Shown here in pieces: positions 45,324 to 56,555 of a stretch of DNA of 64,000 bases. This stretch comes from Chamaecrista fasciculata (lineage: Eukaryota; Streptophyta; Magnoliopsida; Fabales; Fabaceae). The stretch's first letter is position 1. Each line of letters opens with the position of its first letter. The position numbers were made by a program, and so were the translations under genes. The notes below the pieces were generated by a model. That model searched no databases, was not told where the DNA came from, and saw nothing but the letters and a program-made list of their open reading frames with translations. The stretch lies in the NCBI GenBank assembly GCA_003254925.1, contig QANZ01034142.1, positions 44,233 through 108,232 on the forward strand, given 5' to 3'.

Positions 45324-46108
45324 TAATATATATAGTATGCTCATGCTGTTACGGTGGAATGGGGAGCAGAGTCAGAGTTAGATAACTTCATAACTATGAC
45401 ATTTAGTAATGTTTTCTATGATGAGTTGAACAAATAAAATTGTATTTTTATCAACCAAAAACTTTTGATTTAACAATAATTTAGCTTAGCCTCTGAGACA
45501 ATTCATAGTCAATTCACAGAAAATAAATGAGAAAAAAAATATTCATCTCAGTGTGACAACAATTATTCTATAATTAAAAGCCCGAGTATTCAACCAAGTT
45601 ACGTTATACTTAGATAATAACACTTATATATATAACTATATTCTATATCTTATAATTTTTTTTGCCTAGGGACAAAAACTAGTACATTTCAAAATAAAAG
45701 AAATAGAAAGAGCTTTATATATTAAACATGCTGATCAAGAGCGATATCAAAAAATGTCAAGTAGCTGCAGGAGGCCGCAAAGCAAAGCCGCAGTTTATTT
45801 AGTTAAGCATGAGTTTTTTTTTCTGAAGGAAGAACCATTATTCTTTTTCCCATTTTCGCCTTTTTAATATATAGACCAGTGAAAGGATCAGATGGGTGAA
45901 AATGACATCTATCAACGACGACAGAACTTGTAAAGTGACAGAAGAAGAGAAAATAAAATAATCTTAAAAACACAAGAGGTAAGGTCGACACAGGAGGATG
46001 AGGGTATATATTATGGAAATTGCATGCATCATAAAGAGACCCTTAATTAGAATGAACTCCATTTATTTTAAAACATTCAGATCCCCACAAGATGATGCAC
46101 TAAGAAAT
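45324..46108. other. 3' flank of the P450 gene
   Basis: About 785 AT-rich bases with no recognisable gene; it holds the 3'-UTR of the CYP82 gene on the minus strand. Confidence 0.5.
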
Positions 46109-47979
46109 TCAATTGTAGTGATATAGTGGTGATGGAAGGCGTGGAGCAAGATGGACGCGTAATGGAGTAGCCTTAGGAATGGTTAAACCAGGGCTCTCAG
46201 TCATGTCAACATCCTCATTGGATGGAGTTGCGAGGTCAAACGCATGAAGCAGACGAGCCAGCGTCAAGTGAAGCACTTGCATTGCAAACGACATGCCAGG
46301 ACATGACCTTCTTCCTGATCCAAATGGAATTAGCTCAAAGCTTTGCCCTTTAACATCATCATGTGCATGAGCATGCCCTGTCAGAAACCTCTCTGGTTTA
46401 AAACTAGAAGGATCTTCCCAAACCCTAGGATCCCTATGAATCTTCCACACGTTCACCACTAAGCGTGTCCCAGCTGGCACGTGATACCCACTCACTTCAC
46501 AGTCTTCTATGGCTTCCCTTGGCCCTAACAGAGGACCCGCTGGGTAGAGACGCAGGGTTTCCTTAATAATGGCTTGAACATACACAAGCTCTTTTATGTC
46601 TGATTCATCCACTTTCCTATCTTTTCCAACTATCATGTCCAATTCTTCTTGCGCCTTCCTTAATGCATCACGATGGTTCAGGAGTAAAGAGACGGCCCAT
46701 GTAAGCGTGCCCGCTGTAGTGTCACTTCCACCAAGTATAAGAGCCTGCATACACACACACACATATATATATATAATCGATTGTCAATTTTTAGTCTTCA
46801 ATTTTTTTTTATAAAGATCAATTATATAATCTCTGAAATGTTAATTGACGAGCAAGTGTAATTCTATATTAAAAGTGATTAATTTTGTAATAAATTTAAG
46901 GGCTAAAATGTAAATTTCCTCTAAAGTGAATTAGTTGAGACATAGACTTGTGTAAATTTATATAATAAATTGAAAGATGATGATGAGTATAATAATATGA
47001 GATAGAGACATACGAGGCAAGTAGATTTGATGCTTGTGTCGGAATCAAACTGAAAATTGGAGAGGTGACCTTGGTCTTGAAGTGACAACATAACATCAAT
47101 GAAGTCCTGTTGTCCCTCTGTTTTAACCTCACCTCTTGCTCTGTTCTGTCGATGCTCCTGCAGCCAAGTTTCCAATATGGCATCCAAATCCTTAGCCGTC
47201 TTCTTCATCGCCTTTTCATGTCCCTTAACATCTAACCACCCCAACCACGGAATCGCATCAGAAACCACAAATATACCAATCAAGTAAAAGAACTCACTAA
47301 TCGCCTTCTGGCACCTCCCTGCCTCATCCTCATTCGAACCCTTCGACGACGCACCAAAATAACGCTTTCCCGCCACCATCCTAACCACCACGTTCAGCGT
47401 GAGCTCTTCGAACCACCGGTTCAACTCAACCAGCACGGACCCACTCGAACCACTCTGAACCCACGACTCGTATAACTCCCTCACGCCCTTCTCAACCTCC
47501 GACACCCTCACGTGCTTCAACATCTCGAGTCGCCGATTCGAGAGAAGCTCGAGCGTGGCGATTTTCCGCATCTCGCGCCAGAAGGGTGTGTAAGGAGCGA
47601 ACCCGAACACGGCGTGGTTGTAGCCCATGTGCTTAGCGGCTACAGTGGTGGGACGCGAAGCTAGTGCTTTGTCGTTGGTTGTGAAGCATTGTTTAGCCAC
47701 TTCCCAAGAGCTAACCACGAAGGCTCTGCGACTACCGAGCCACATGGTGAAGGCTGGTCCGTATTCGTCAGCCATGGCTCCTAGGGTTCGATACAGGACC
47801 TGCTTGTCTCCTCCCAGAAGATGGAGGTGGCCCATCATGGGCCACCCACCACGCACCGTTGGAGCCTCCTTTTTATTAGTCGTTGTATTCTTCAACTTTC
47901 TTGTTTTCTTTTTCCATCTTAGGAATATTAACAGGCTCAAGAAAACGGCTACCACGGTTAATTGCAGTTGAGTGTTCAT
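46109..47979 (-). CDS. Cytochrome P450, CYP82 family
   Basis: Two exons, 47014-47979 and 46109-46744, joined CTC|GTATGT...TGCAG|GCT in phase 0; 533 residues, the usual CYP82 length. An N-terminal ER anchor (about 8-24) is followed by basic residues and a Pro/Gly hinge ending G-G-W-P-M-M-G-H. The oxygen-binding I-helix is G-G-S-D-T-T (327-332), the K-helix E384-T-L-R387, then P-E-R-F (439-442), and the heme loop F-G-S-G-R-R-S-C470-P-G. The single phase-0 intron just before A-L-I-L-G-G is the ancestral A-type P450 intron. CYP82 enzymes hydroxylate coumarins, alkaloids, flavones or homoterpene precursors; the substrate cannot be told here. The ATG at 47979 is used because the in-frame triplet at 48000 is GTG. 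Confidence 0.93.
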
Positions 47980-48023
47980 GGTTTTTCTATTACATTTCAC
48001 AAATTGGTTAACACTAGTTCCTT

Positions 48024-48032
48024 CTATTTATA
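48024..48032 (-). promoter_or_regulatory. TATA box of the CYP82 gene
   Basis: TATAAATAG on the minus strand, about 45 bases upstream of the start codon. Confidence 0.55.
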
Positions 48033-48184
48033 AAGGCTTTCATTCTAAAGAAGGCTGCAAGTGACGCGGGGCCCACAGATGGTCAAAACCTTTTCAACTT
48101 GATTGGATTTTACCATGACTGTAGAGTGCAAATTGTAACTTGGAATTTGATTGGGTAGAGTGGCGTGGATATGCATTTGAGATT

Positions 48185-48580
48185 CATAATATATATTGTC
48201 TATAAAATAGAGAGGCTTTTTCATTTGTGAGTGTCGTACGTCGCGTGTTGTTACTTAGCATCATTACCGTGTAGGAGAGGGTGGTGTGATGGCGTGAAGC
48301 ATGCATCACCAAGAGAGAATGGTGAAGCCTTATGAATGGAGAGAGGTTTTTAACAAAGGGTCTAACGAGATTTGGATAGTTGTATATGATTTGTAATATA
48401 AGGTTTATTATTCTTTTGTTTAACAAAAAATATATTGAAGAGAATTTTTAATTTTTTTTGTTAAAAATTATAAGTAGTGAAGTTATTCTAATAATATTGT
48501 GGAGTATTTGGCCAAAAAAAATATATTGTGAAGTAAGTCTTGAGAAATTAAATCACATTAAATTTTTTGTTGTGTGATTG
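48185..48580 (+). mobile_element. Degraded copia LTR relic
   Basis: The order TATAAAATAGAGAGGCT, TTAAAAATTATAAGTAGTGAAG, GTGGAGTATT, GTAAGTCTTGAG, AAATCACATTAAA parallels the U5 part of the LTR at 49742-50106 but is heavily mutated. Confidence 0.45.
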
Positions 48581-48773
48581 TTTTTCTTTTCCATTTATTT
48601 AGTAATTAAGGTCAGTGTTGTGACGCAAAAAATTAAAGTGAAGTGAGAGTTATAAATTGCATTAATTGCATGAAGCATGCACCATGTATGATGGGGTTGT
48701 AATCTTAGCTTTCTTCTATTTTACCTCTTTTTTACTGTAATTGCTGTGAATGTAATTTTAGTTTGTATCACAT

Positions 48774-49574
48774 NNNNNNNNNNNNNNNNNNNNNNNNNNN
48801 NNNNNNNNNNNNNNNNNNNNNNNNNNNNNNNNNNNNNNNNNNNNNNNNNNNNNNNNNNNNNNNNNNNNNNNNNNNNNNNNNNNNNNNNNNNNNNNNNNNN
48901 NNNNNNNNNNNNNNNNNNNNNNNNNNNNNNNNNNNNNNNNNNNNNNNNNNNNNNNNNNNNNNNNNNNNNNNNNNNNNNNNNNNNNNNNNNNNNNNNNNNN
49001 NNNNNNNNNNNNNNNNNNNNNNNNNNNNNNNNNNNNNNNNNNNNNNNNNNNNNNNNNNNNNNNNNNNNNNNNNNNNNNNNNNNNNNNNNNNNNNNNNNNN
49101 NNNNNNNNNNNNNNNNNNNNNNNNNNNNNNNNNNNNNNNNNNNNNNNNNNNNNNNNNNNNNNNNNNNNNNNNNNNNNNNNNNNNNNNNNNNNNNNNNNNN
49201 NNNNNNNNNNNNNNNNNNNNNNNNNNNNNNNNNNNNNNNNNNNNNNNNNNNNNNNNNNNNNNNNNNNNNNNNNNNNNNNNNNNNNNNNNNNNNNNNNNNN
49301 NNNNNNNNNNNNNNNNNNNNNNNNNNNNNNNNNNNNNNNNNNNNNNNNNNNNNNNNNNNNNNNNNNNNNNNNNNNNNNNNNNNNNNNNNNNNNNNNNNNN
49401 NNNNNNNNNNNNNNNNNNNNNNNNNNNNNNNNNNNNNNNNNNNNNNNNNNNNNNNNNNNNNNNNNNNNNNNNNNNNNNNNNNNNNNNNNNNNNNNNNNNN
49501 NNNNNNNNNNNNNNNNNNNNNNNNNNNNNNNNNNNNNNNNNNNNNNNNNNNNNNNNNNNNNNNNNNNNNNNNNN
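48774..49574. other. Assembly gap (801 N)
   Basis: A run of N between a degraded LTR-like stretch and the internal end of a copia element. It probably hides part of a retrotransposon. Confidence 0.99.
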
Positions 49575-50106
49575 AGATGCCGTGCTGACGATGTTGTGCA
49601 AGCGACGAGGAGATGCCACACAGATTATTTGAGGGAGGACTACAGTGTTCTCGGAGATGGAAATCAGAAAGCTGAGTATGTAGAGAGGTCAGTTTTTCTG
49701 ATAGAGTTTGATTATGTGGGACTTTGAATGAAGGGAGGATTTGTTGGGCTTTCTTTCAAAGTCCCACATCGTGTGGGAATAAAATTGAGGGGGTGAGAGG
49801 CTTGTATAAATAGGAGTGAGGTATGAGCTTCTTTGGCACCACAACTTACATAGAAATCCTAATGGGTGTATTGGGGTTTAGGTAGTTGTGAGTCATTTTT
49901 GAGAGAGGGTTTGCAATTTTTTCCAGTCAAAAATTGTATTGAGGAGGGTTTGTAATTTTTCCGTGCAAAAATTACAGATAGTGAAGTTTGTCCCAGAGGG
50001 GGACCGTGGAGTAGGTCTTGAGGCACCGAACCACGTTAAAGATTTGTGTTCGTTTCTCCGTTTCCTCTTCCTTTATTTCTTGTGTGGGTTGCGCTTCCGC
50101 CCAACA
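49575..50106 (+). mobile_element. Copia-type 3' LTR with adjoining internal end
   Basis: LTR 49742-50106 (365 bp) starts TGTTGGGC and ends GCCCAACA. It has a TATA-like CTTGTATAAATAGG and the copia-typical CACGTTAAAGATTTGTGTTCG. It is preceded by a purine tract (GAAGGGAGGATT), as expected of a polypurine tract, so it is a 3' LTR. No primer-binding site follows. 49575-49741 is the internal tail; the rest is in the gap. Confidence 0.75.
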
Positions 50107-50842
50107 GCAACATAGCCAAAGGAGAAAAGAAAATGCATTCACTCACACAAGCCTTTTATTTTTTTTTTCTTTTTTTCCCTTTAATGTTCGCGTTGACTAT
50201 ACACATAATTACGATTAGTACGTCGAGGTCGAAGTAAAAATATAGTGAAAAGAACAAAAAATAAGGTGCGCTGAGGAGAAACTTAAGATTGAAGAAATTA
50301 ATGTGGTTAATTAGCTAGCGTCTTCATTTTTGTATTTTGGATGTTTTCTTAAGACGTTAATCAATGAATAAACATGGATCAAACATATAAAGTCATATAG
50401 ATTAGGAGAAGGATAGGTTATAATAGTGAGACATAAATGTTGACCCACCTGTCGAATATAATCTAAGGCAATTTAAAATGGGTCCTGTTTTGCCCGTCTA
50501 CAAACCAACCATGGTCCATGGCCTGAAAGAACCATTATAATTCCATTGAATCTTGCCCCTGCTCTGATAATGACATCAACGACAATGTCCTGAGATTCTT
50601 GGACTCATGTAAATGTTTCCTAGCAAAACCTTATCTCATTCCCCCTCTCTCTCTCTTTTTCCACACAAAATCAATTAACTCTCATCATCACAAACACACA
50701 TACATATATATATCTTGAATGATGATGATTCATATCAAATATTATTCCATATATATCATCATATCATATGATCTCGTGTAAGTACGTGCGTACTAAGTTG
50801 ATGAGAAGGAAATTAAAGGGTTAGTGGGTTAATCAGTAGTTT
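50107..50842. other. Intergenic region, 3' of KANADI gene
   Basis: No gene or clear repeat is seen; a short CTCTCT tract lies at 50644-50659. It contains the KANADI 3'-UTR on the minus strand. Confidence 0.5.
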
Positions 50843-53529
50843 TTAACACTTGAGAAGAGTTAACTCAGTAGAAGATTCGGCATGTTGTTCAGTTTGCCAA
50901 GTGGGTCTTCCAAGTTTAAATTCTAGGTCAAGCATCATATCTGAACGTGACAAAGAGCTAGAATCCAACCTCTCCTTCATAATATTCGAATTCGACACCC
51001 ATGCCTCTCCATTCTGTCCATCCACTACCTGTTTAACACACATATATAATTATACTCTTTTAGAGAATATACAGTACATGCCATGCAACAAACACCACAT
51101 ACATATAAATATATATATATATATATATACACAGTGCTACATCACTCTAGCTATACCTTTGTTTCTTTCGCCTTGAGATCATAAGAGTACGTCAAATCGG
51201 TTTGGGAATTTTGTCCACTATTATTTGCATTTGTCTCTATTGATGATGGCCATGATGCTCTGTGTATATATATATATGTAATCAAATTAAAGTAAGACAA
51301 GTAATTAGTATAAACAACCCAAATCAACGTTCGTGTTATATATACATAAAACTATATATAAAAGCAACAAATCCATGAAATTATTGTTAAAACTACTATA
51401 TATATACTAGCACTGGCAATTTGTAGCAATTAACTTGTAGTCCAAAATATATAAAGATGGCATAATTATTTGTATATGATATATATATGATGTTAATGAT
51501 AAGAGTCAAGTCAACATCCAAATGGTTTCAATTTGCCGGGAAAGTTGGAGTTAGATATTTTGCTAAACTTGCAACTCAGATAGCTAGCTATCCACTGAAT
51601 GTTACATTAAAAAACAAGTGAGGGACAAAAGCTAGGTAGCCAGCAATTTAAAGCAAATGAATGAATATGCACAGATTTCTCTCATTTAAGACATGTCCTT
51701 TTTTTATCATTTATTTATCCCAGAAGATCAACCATATTTAGAGCCTGCAATAAAATATATTGAGATTTACACCAATTAATGCATGATCATTGCGACTAAT
51801 CTGTACATTGACCAGTGACCATCTAACGGACGAGCGTTGCTTAGGGGACTGGCACACACCCACATATACCTAAAGAGCCCTAGGCTTTGTTTGTCAAAAT
51901 CTATGTGCTATTAGACTCCTAGTTGTGGAAACTCGGAATCAGATAAAAAAGCAAAAAGCCAAAGAGAGAGAGAGAAAGGAGCAAGTACATTAGCATTATA
52001 CCGTAGCAAATAGATCGATTTTTAAAAATGTATATAATAATTTAATTTATAGTAATAATAACCCTGCGATTGAATTTTAGTCAACAAGTGAATAATAGGT
52101 TCACATACACATACCTGTGGGATTTCTGAAGGGGCTGTGGTAATAAATTATAGGGTGTCTCGTCACACTCTGAGGCTGCAATATCCATATTAATACCTGC
52201 CCGTTGGCTCAAAGCCATGTCTGTCTGCCCATGACCTGCATTAATTAATTAATTAATAATATTCATCATCCATAAATAGATGGAGCTAGCCATTAAGATG
52301 ATCGTCTTGCTTTATCAGACATCATGCAACTTAATCATTACTAGTTCATATGTAACCAAATTTTGTTTTTAATGGGGAACAGTACTATATATCAAATCAT
52401 AGAGTTTCTGTCACACTCGAATCGCAAAAAGATCTCAACCAAAAAGGAGAGAATAACATAATGGAAGCAATGAAACTGAGAAATAAAGAAAATGGAAAAT
52501 CCAATTTATTACCTGTACCTTTGTCGGTGCTCTTCACTGTTCTGTACATCTGCATGAACGCCCCGCATGACATAAAATCAGAAGAAAAGTCCACAAACTC
52601 AAAGATTGCCCATCTATACTAGGCTATCTAAATATATATACCCTTTTGTCCTTAGCCTTTGTTTTCCCTTATTCTCATTATTACTAACTCAAAAATGACT
52701 AACAAACTTTCTCTTTCGTCTGGCAAATGAAAAAAGTAAAAAGAAACTGCACACAATATAATGGAAATATACAATGAGGAATGGAGAACTATATATATAT
52801 ATATATGTGTGTGGGAAGTGGGAACCGTATACCCCACCTGCAAGTGACTCTTCACGTGAGCTAAGGTTAGATCCTTAACATTCATCAACTCTAATACTGA
52901 CTTTGGAGTCGCCCCTGCATGCCCAAAAATTAGACTAATTAATTAACACTATTAATGTAACTATATTGCATATACATATATATAGGTTTGTTTGAATGGA
53001 TGATTAATTGATTTATACTTTCATGGCCGCCAAGGAGTTGAACAGCACGAACAAACTGGGCATGGAGGGTAGTGGTCCATCTCATTCTAGGAGCTCTGAT
53101 GCTTCTTTTGACAGCACCACCACCATGAATGACTCTTGATGCATTATTATTCCGTTTGAACTCCCTCCCATAAATGTAAGGTTGATGGTTGTGGAAGTGA
53201 TGATGATGATGATGATGATTCATGTTTCTTGAGACAGAGAGTCCCTGTAGGAGATGGGGATTGATATTGAAATTATTATCTGGGGTTTGTAAGGCTAAGC
53301 TCAATGTGGGGTGGGCAAGATGAAGGAAGCTATTTTCATGGCTTAAGTCGCTTCCTGTAGTGCTGCTGCTACCTGCAGAGTCAGAGGTTGAAGATGACAT
53401 ATCAATATTAATAACCTCTTTGGGTTCACATTCTGATGAGATAGATATTGGAGGGCTGATGTTCAAGGTGAGGTCTGGCAAACTTGTAGTGAAGCTTCGA
53501 ATTACAGGGTGGTGTGAGGTAGTGAACAT
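50843..53529 (-). CDS. KAN4: KANADI4/ATS-type GARP transcription factor
   Basis: Six phase-consistent exons: 53019-53529, 52838-52914, 52513-52549, 52115-52235, 51157-51259, 50843-51028; 344 residues. The GARP (MYB-like) DNA-binding domain runs from about 141 (K-R-S-I-R-A-P-R-M-R-W) through L-G-G-H-E-R-A-T-P-K-S-V-L-E-L-M to L-A-H-V-K-S-H-L-Q-M-Y-R-T-V-K, the KANADI signature. Y-G-R-E-F-K-R before the domain, R-A-S-W in exons 4-5 and the C-terminus L-E-F-K-L-G-R-P...L-T-L-L-K-C favour KAN4 (ABERRANT TESTA SHAPE) over KAN1-3. KAN4 sets abaxial identity in ovule integuments. L76-S-L-A-L80 fits an EAR-type repression motif. A His run lies at about 105-111. The long purine-rich leader upstream (53530-53950) is probably 5'-UTR. 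Confidence 0.92.
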
Positions 53530-54828
53530 GGTAATAATGAGTTACAGAGAGGAGAAAGACTACAGGGGAAATCAAGAAGAAGGATATATCAATGGATCGA
53601 TATATGAACTAGGAAATTAAGCAAATAGAAAGCGTTATATAGAATGATCAGGTGAAATGAGATGAAAAAGAAATAAAGGGGGTGATTATATCATGAATGC
53701 CTTATGATTTGCATTGGTTTCGAGAGGGAGAGGAGGTATATAGGCTTTCTGAGTAGGGGATAGCTACTAGCTAGATTGTACAAGGAAGAAGAAGAGGAAG
53801 AGGGAGGGAAATTTCAATGCAGAGATAACTAGGTAGGCTGCAGAAGTGAGTCAGAACTGAGAAAAAAAGAAAGAAGAGGCAGAGAAGTAGAAAAGATGAG
53901 AGAGTTATGGGGATGGTGGTTTGAAGGAGAAGTAAGTGAAAAAGGGAAGTATTTATTTAAGGAATAGGTGAGGGGGGGATTAGTTTAGTGGGTGATGGAT
54001 GATATTGATATATGAAATGAAAGATTGAAACTTTGAAAGGAATGAAGGGAGAAGGGAAATGTGTGGGGTTGGTGTCCCTTATCTGTAGAAAAGTACAGAG
54101 GATAGGTAAGGGGTAATTAAAAAGGAGAGAATGAATAGTGATTTCTGCTGCTGCAAAGGAATGGTTGGGAATCGAGCAAAAACAAAACGAGTACTATTCA
54201 ATGGAATATTGGAGTGGGAATTCAGTCTTTCCTTACGTTGATGGATCGCGACCCATTATAATTCCCCTCCTCTTTTTGTTTCTATTATATCTCATGCATT
54301 TCTTTTTCTTTCTTCTTCTTCTTTCTTCATTTGGAATATTCCCAACATTTCTATTAAGATTTATCAAAATATGTATTCTTAGGGTATATTATAAGGTTTC
54401 TTCTGATCGATTAGTAGAGTATCTCATATCTTGAAATCTACAAAAATTCATTTAAAAGATAATTTTCAATCTTTTAAAAACTCACTTGACCAATCAAATG
54501 AAACCTTAACATATGCACTTAGGGCAAGTGCTAATAAGACCCTTTTTATTATTCAACCACGATTGATTGCCACCCCCTCGCCCCTCCCTAAATATTTATC
54601 TCCTACCCTTGTGCTTACGTCGCATTATTTATATTATATATTTTGATATATTCAACTCAGTCCTTCTCAGGTTCTCTACACCTTCCTTCAATCCCTTCCT
54701 CTTCTTTTCTGGTAAAATCCCTTCCTCTTCTTTACTTAATCTATATCTATATTCCATTCCCCATCACACTCAATCAAAACTCGTCAACTTTCCAAAATAA
54801 GTACACAAGCATTAATTAATTAAATTGA
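53530..54828. other. Upstream region of the KANADI gene
   Basis: Purine-rich (+ strand) to about 54130, that is pyrimidine-rich in the leader sense, then AT-rich. No other gene is seen; the ORF at 54138-54434 is a low-complexity Phe/Leu frame. Confidence 0.5.
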
Positions 54829-55649
54829 GGTCAAAAAGTCATTTTGGTCCTAAATGTATACTTTTATATTTATTTTGGTCCTTTATGTTTCAAAGGATTC
54901 ATATTAGTCCTAAACATTAGCAGAATATTTCATTTTAGTCCCAAATTATTAAATATGGTTATATTTTTCTCGTTTCAAATTCAAATGGCTCAAAGCTCCG
55001 TGTTGCTTTCAACAAACGATGTTAAATCGAGTTTTGAAAGTGTATCGCTCATTTCATGATCAAACAAACAAAATTGATTATATCTTTCCCGTTTCAAATC
55101 CAAATGCGACAAATTTAGAGCTACGAATTATTTTTAACTAGTCTTTTTTTTGTCTAGTTGAGATCGTCAGCAAATGAGGTCAAATTTAGAACCCATTTTC
55201 AATTTTTTTTTCTTACTGTTTTTGTCTCAACCTCACTTTTGAATCCAATTTAATCTTACATGCTACTAGTCCCAACTAAATAGAAAATGGACTTGTTGAG
55301 AGTTATTCGTAACTCTGAATTTGTCGCATTCGGAATTGAAACAAGAGAGATATGACAAACTTTATTTCTTTGACCGTGAAATGAGCAGCCCATTTTCGAT
55401 ACCTTATTTGACCTTAATTGTTGACGAGTACAATTAAATAGAGAAAATACTCTTCAAAAGCAATGCGTAGTTGTGCTATAGACTCATCACATTCAAACTT
55501 GAAACAAAATAAATATAACCACAATCAATAATTTGAAATCAAAATAAAACATTTTGTCAATATTTTATGACAAATATGAATATTTTGAAACATAAATGAC
55601 AAAAATAAATATCAAGACATACATTTAGAACCAAAATGACTATTTGACC
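54829..55649. mobile_element. MULE-type MITE
   Basis: An 821-bp element with inverted ends GGTCAAAAAGTCATTTTGG and CCAAAATGACTATTTGACC. Flanking 9-mers TTAAATTGA (54820-54828) and TTAAATTAA (55650-55658) match at 8 of 9 positions. Longer subterminal inverted similarity extends about 150 bp into each side. No transposase. Confidence 0.82.
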
Positions 55650-55747
55650 TTAAATTAATACAATCTTTTATAAAACTATATATATTCCTCTAGAATTGAA
55701 TTAAAGGGATGGATGGTGAGTAAAGAGAGAACATGTCCAACCAACAC

Positions 55748-55994
55748 TTGATCAGTTGATTATTAGAAGTGTGTAATTTAAGTGAAGCAAGGTATAGTAG
55801 CAGTTTAATTATAAGGCATGCCCAAGATTGTTGTGATAATAATATAATTTTTGTTTAATTAATATAATGCAAGNTTGATCAGTTGATTATTAGAAGTGTG
55901 TAATTTAAGTGAAGCAAGGTATAGTAGCAGTTTAAGGCATGTCCAAGATTGTTGTGATAATAATATAATTTTTGTTTAATTAATATAATGCAAG
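55748..55994. repeat. Direct duplication across a single N
   Basis: 55748-55873 and 55875-55994 are the same sequence apart from a 6-base indel and a substitution, separated by one N at 55874. It is most simply two overlapping contig ends or haplotypes left unmerged. Confidence 0.85.
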
Positions 55995-56215
55995 GATATA
56001 ACTATGAATGAAAAAGTATAGGAGGTGGTATGGTAAGGAATCGCCAATAAGCATCGAGCTGTACACGTGGGAAGAGGGAAGATAGAAATAGGAAATATAA
56101 AAAAGACGATGAGGCCTGAAATATAAAAGATTAAAAGAATGAAGGGAAAGAAGTGCATATTTGTCAGAGTGGGTGTGATGTCCGGCGACACCAGGTCGAT
56201 CCCCCACATGCATCC

Positions 56216-56555
56216 TCCTCCTCTTTACTAATTTTGTCCTATTTCTTTACGGTTATTTTATCTTCAATGATTCACAATATAAGCAATTTTATCATTTATT
56301 CTTACTTTAATAAAATATTAAAGACAAAATCTACGTAATTTATAATATGTAATATAAAATTGATGAAAAAAAAACTTAAATTCTAACTCATATTAAAAAA
56401 ATATAATATGATTTTTCGTTAATTTATTGAGAGAAGTTACTCAAATAATAAAATTGATTAAAATATAAAATATTGGATACAAAATTAGCTTTTAGGTACG
56501 AAATTGATAATTATGTAAAGTTCAAGGACAAAATTAGCGTTTTTGCCCACTATCT
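56216..56555. mobile_element. MITE related to the one at 25394
   Basis: Left end TACTAATTTTGTCCTATTTC and right end CAAGGACAAAATTAGCGTTT are inverted. The interior words AAAATTGATGAAAAAA and ACGTAATTTATAATATGTAA match the element at 25394-25736. Confidence 0.65.

Noticed and set aside
54138..54434. Phe/Leu-rich ORF resembling a membrane protein
   Set aside because: The hydrophobic stretch comes from a TTC/CTT microsatellite-like tract upstream of KANADI.
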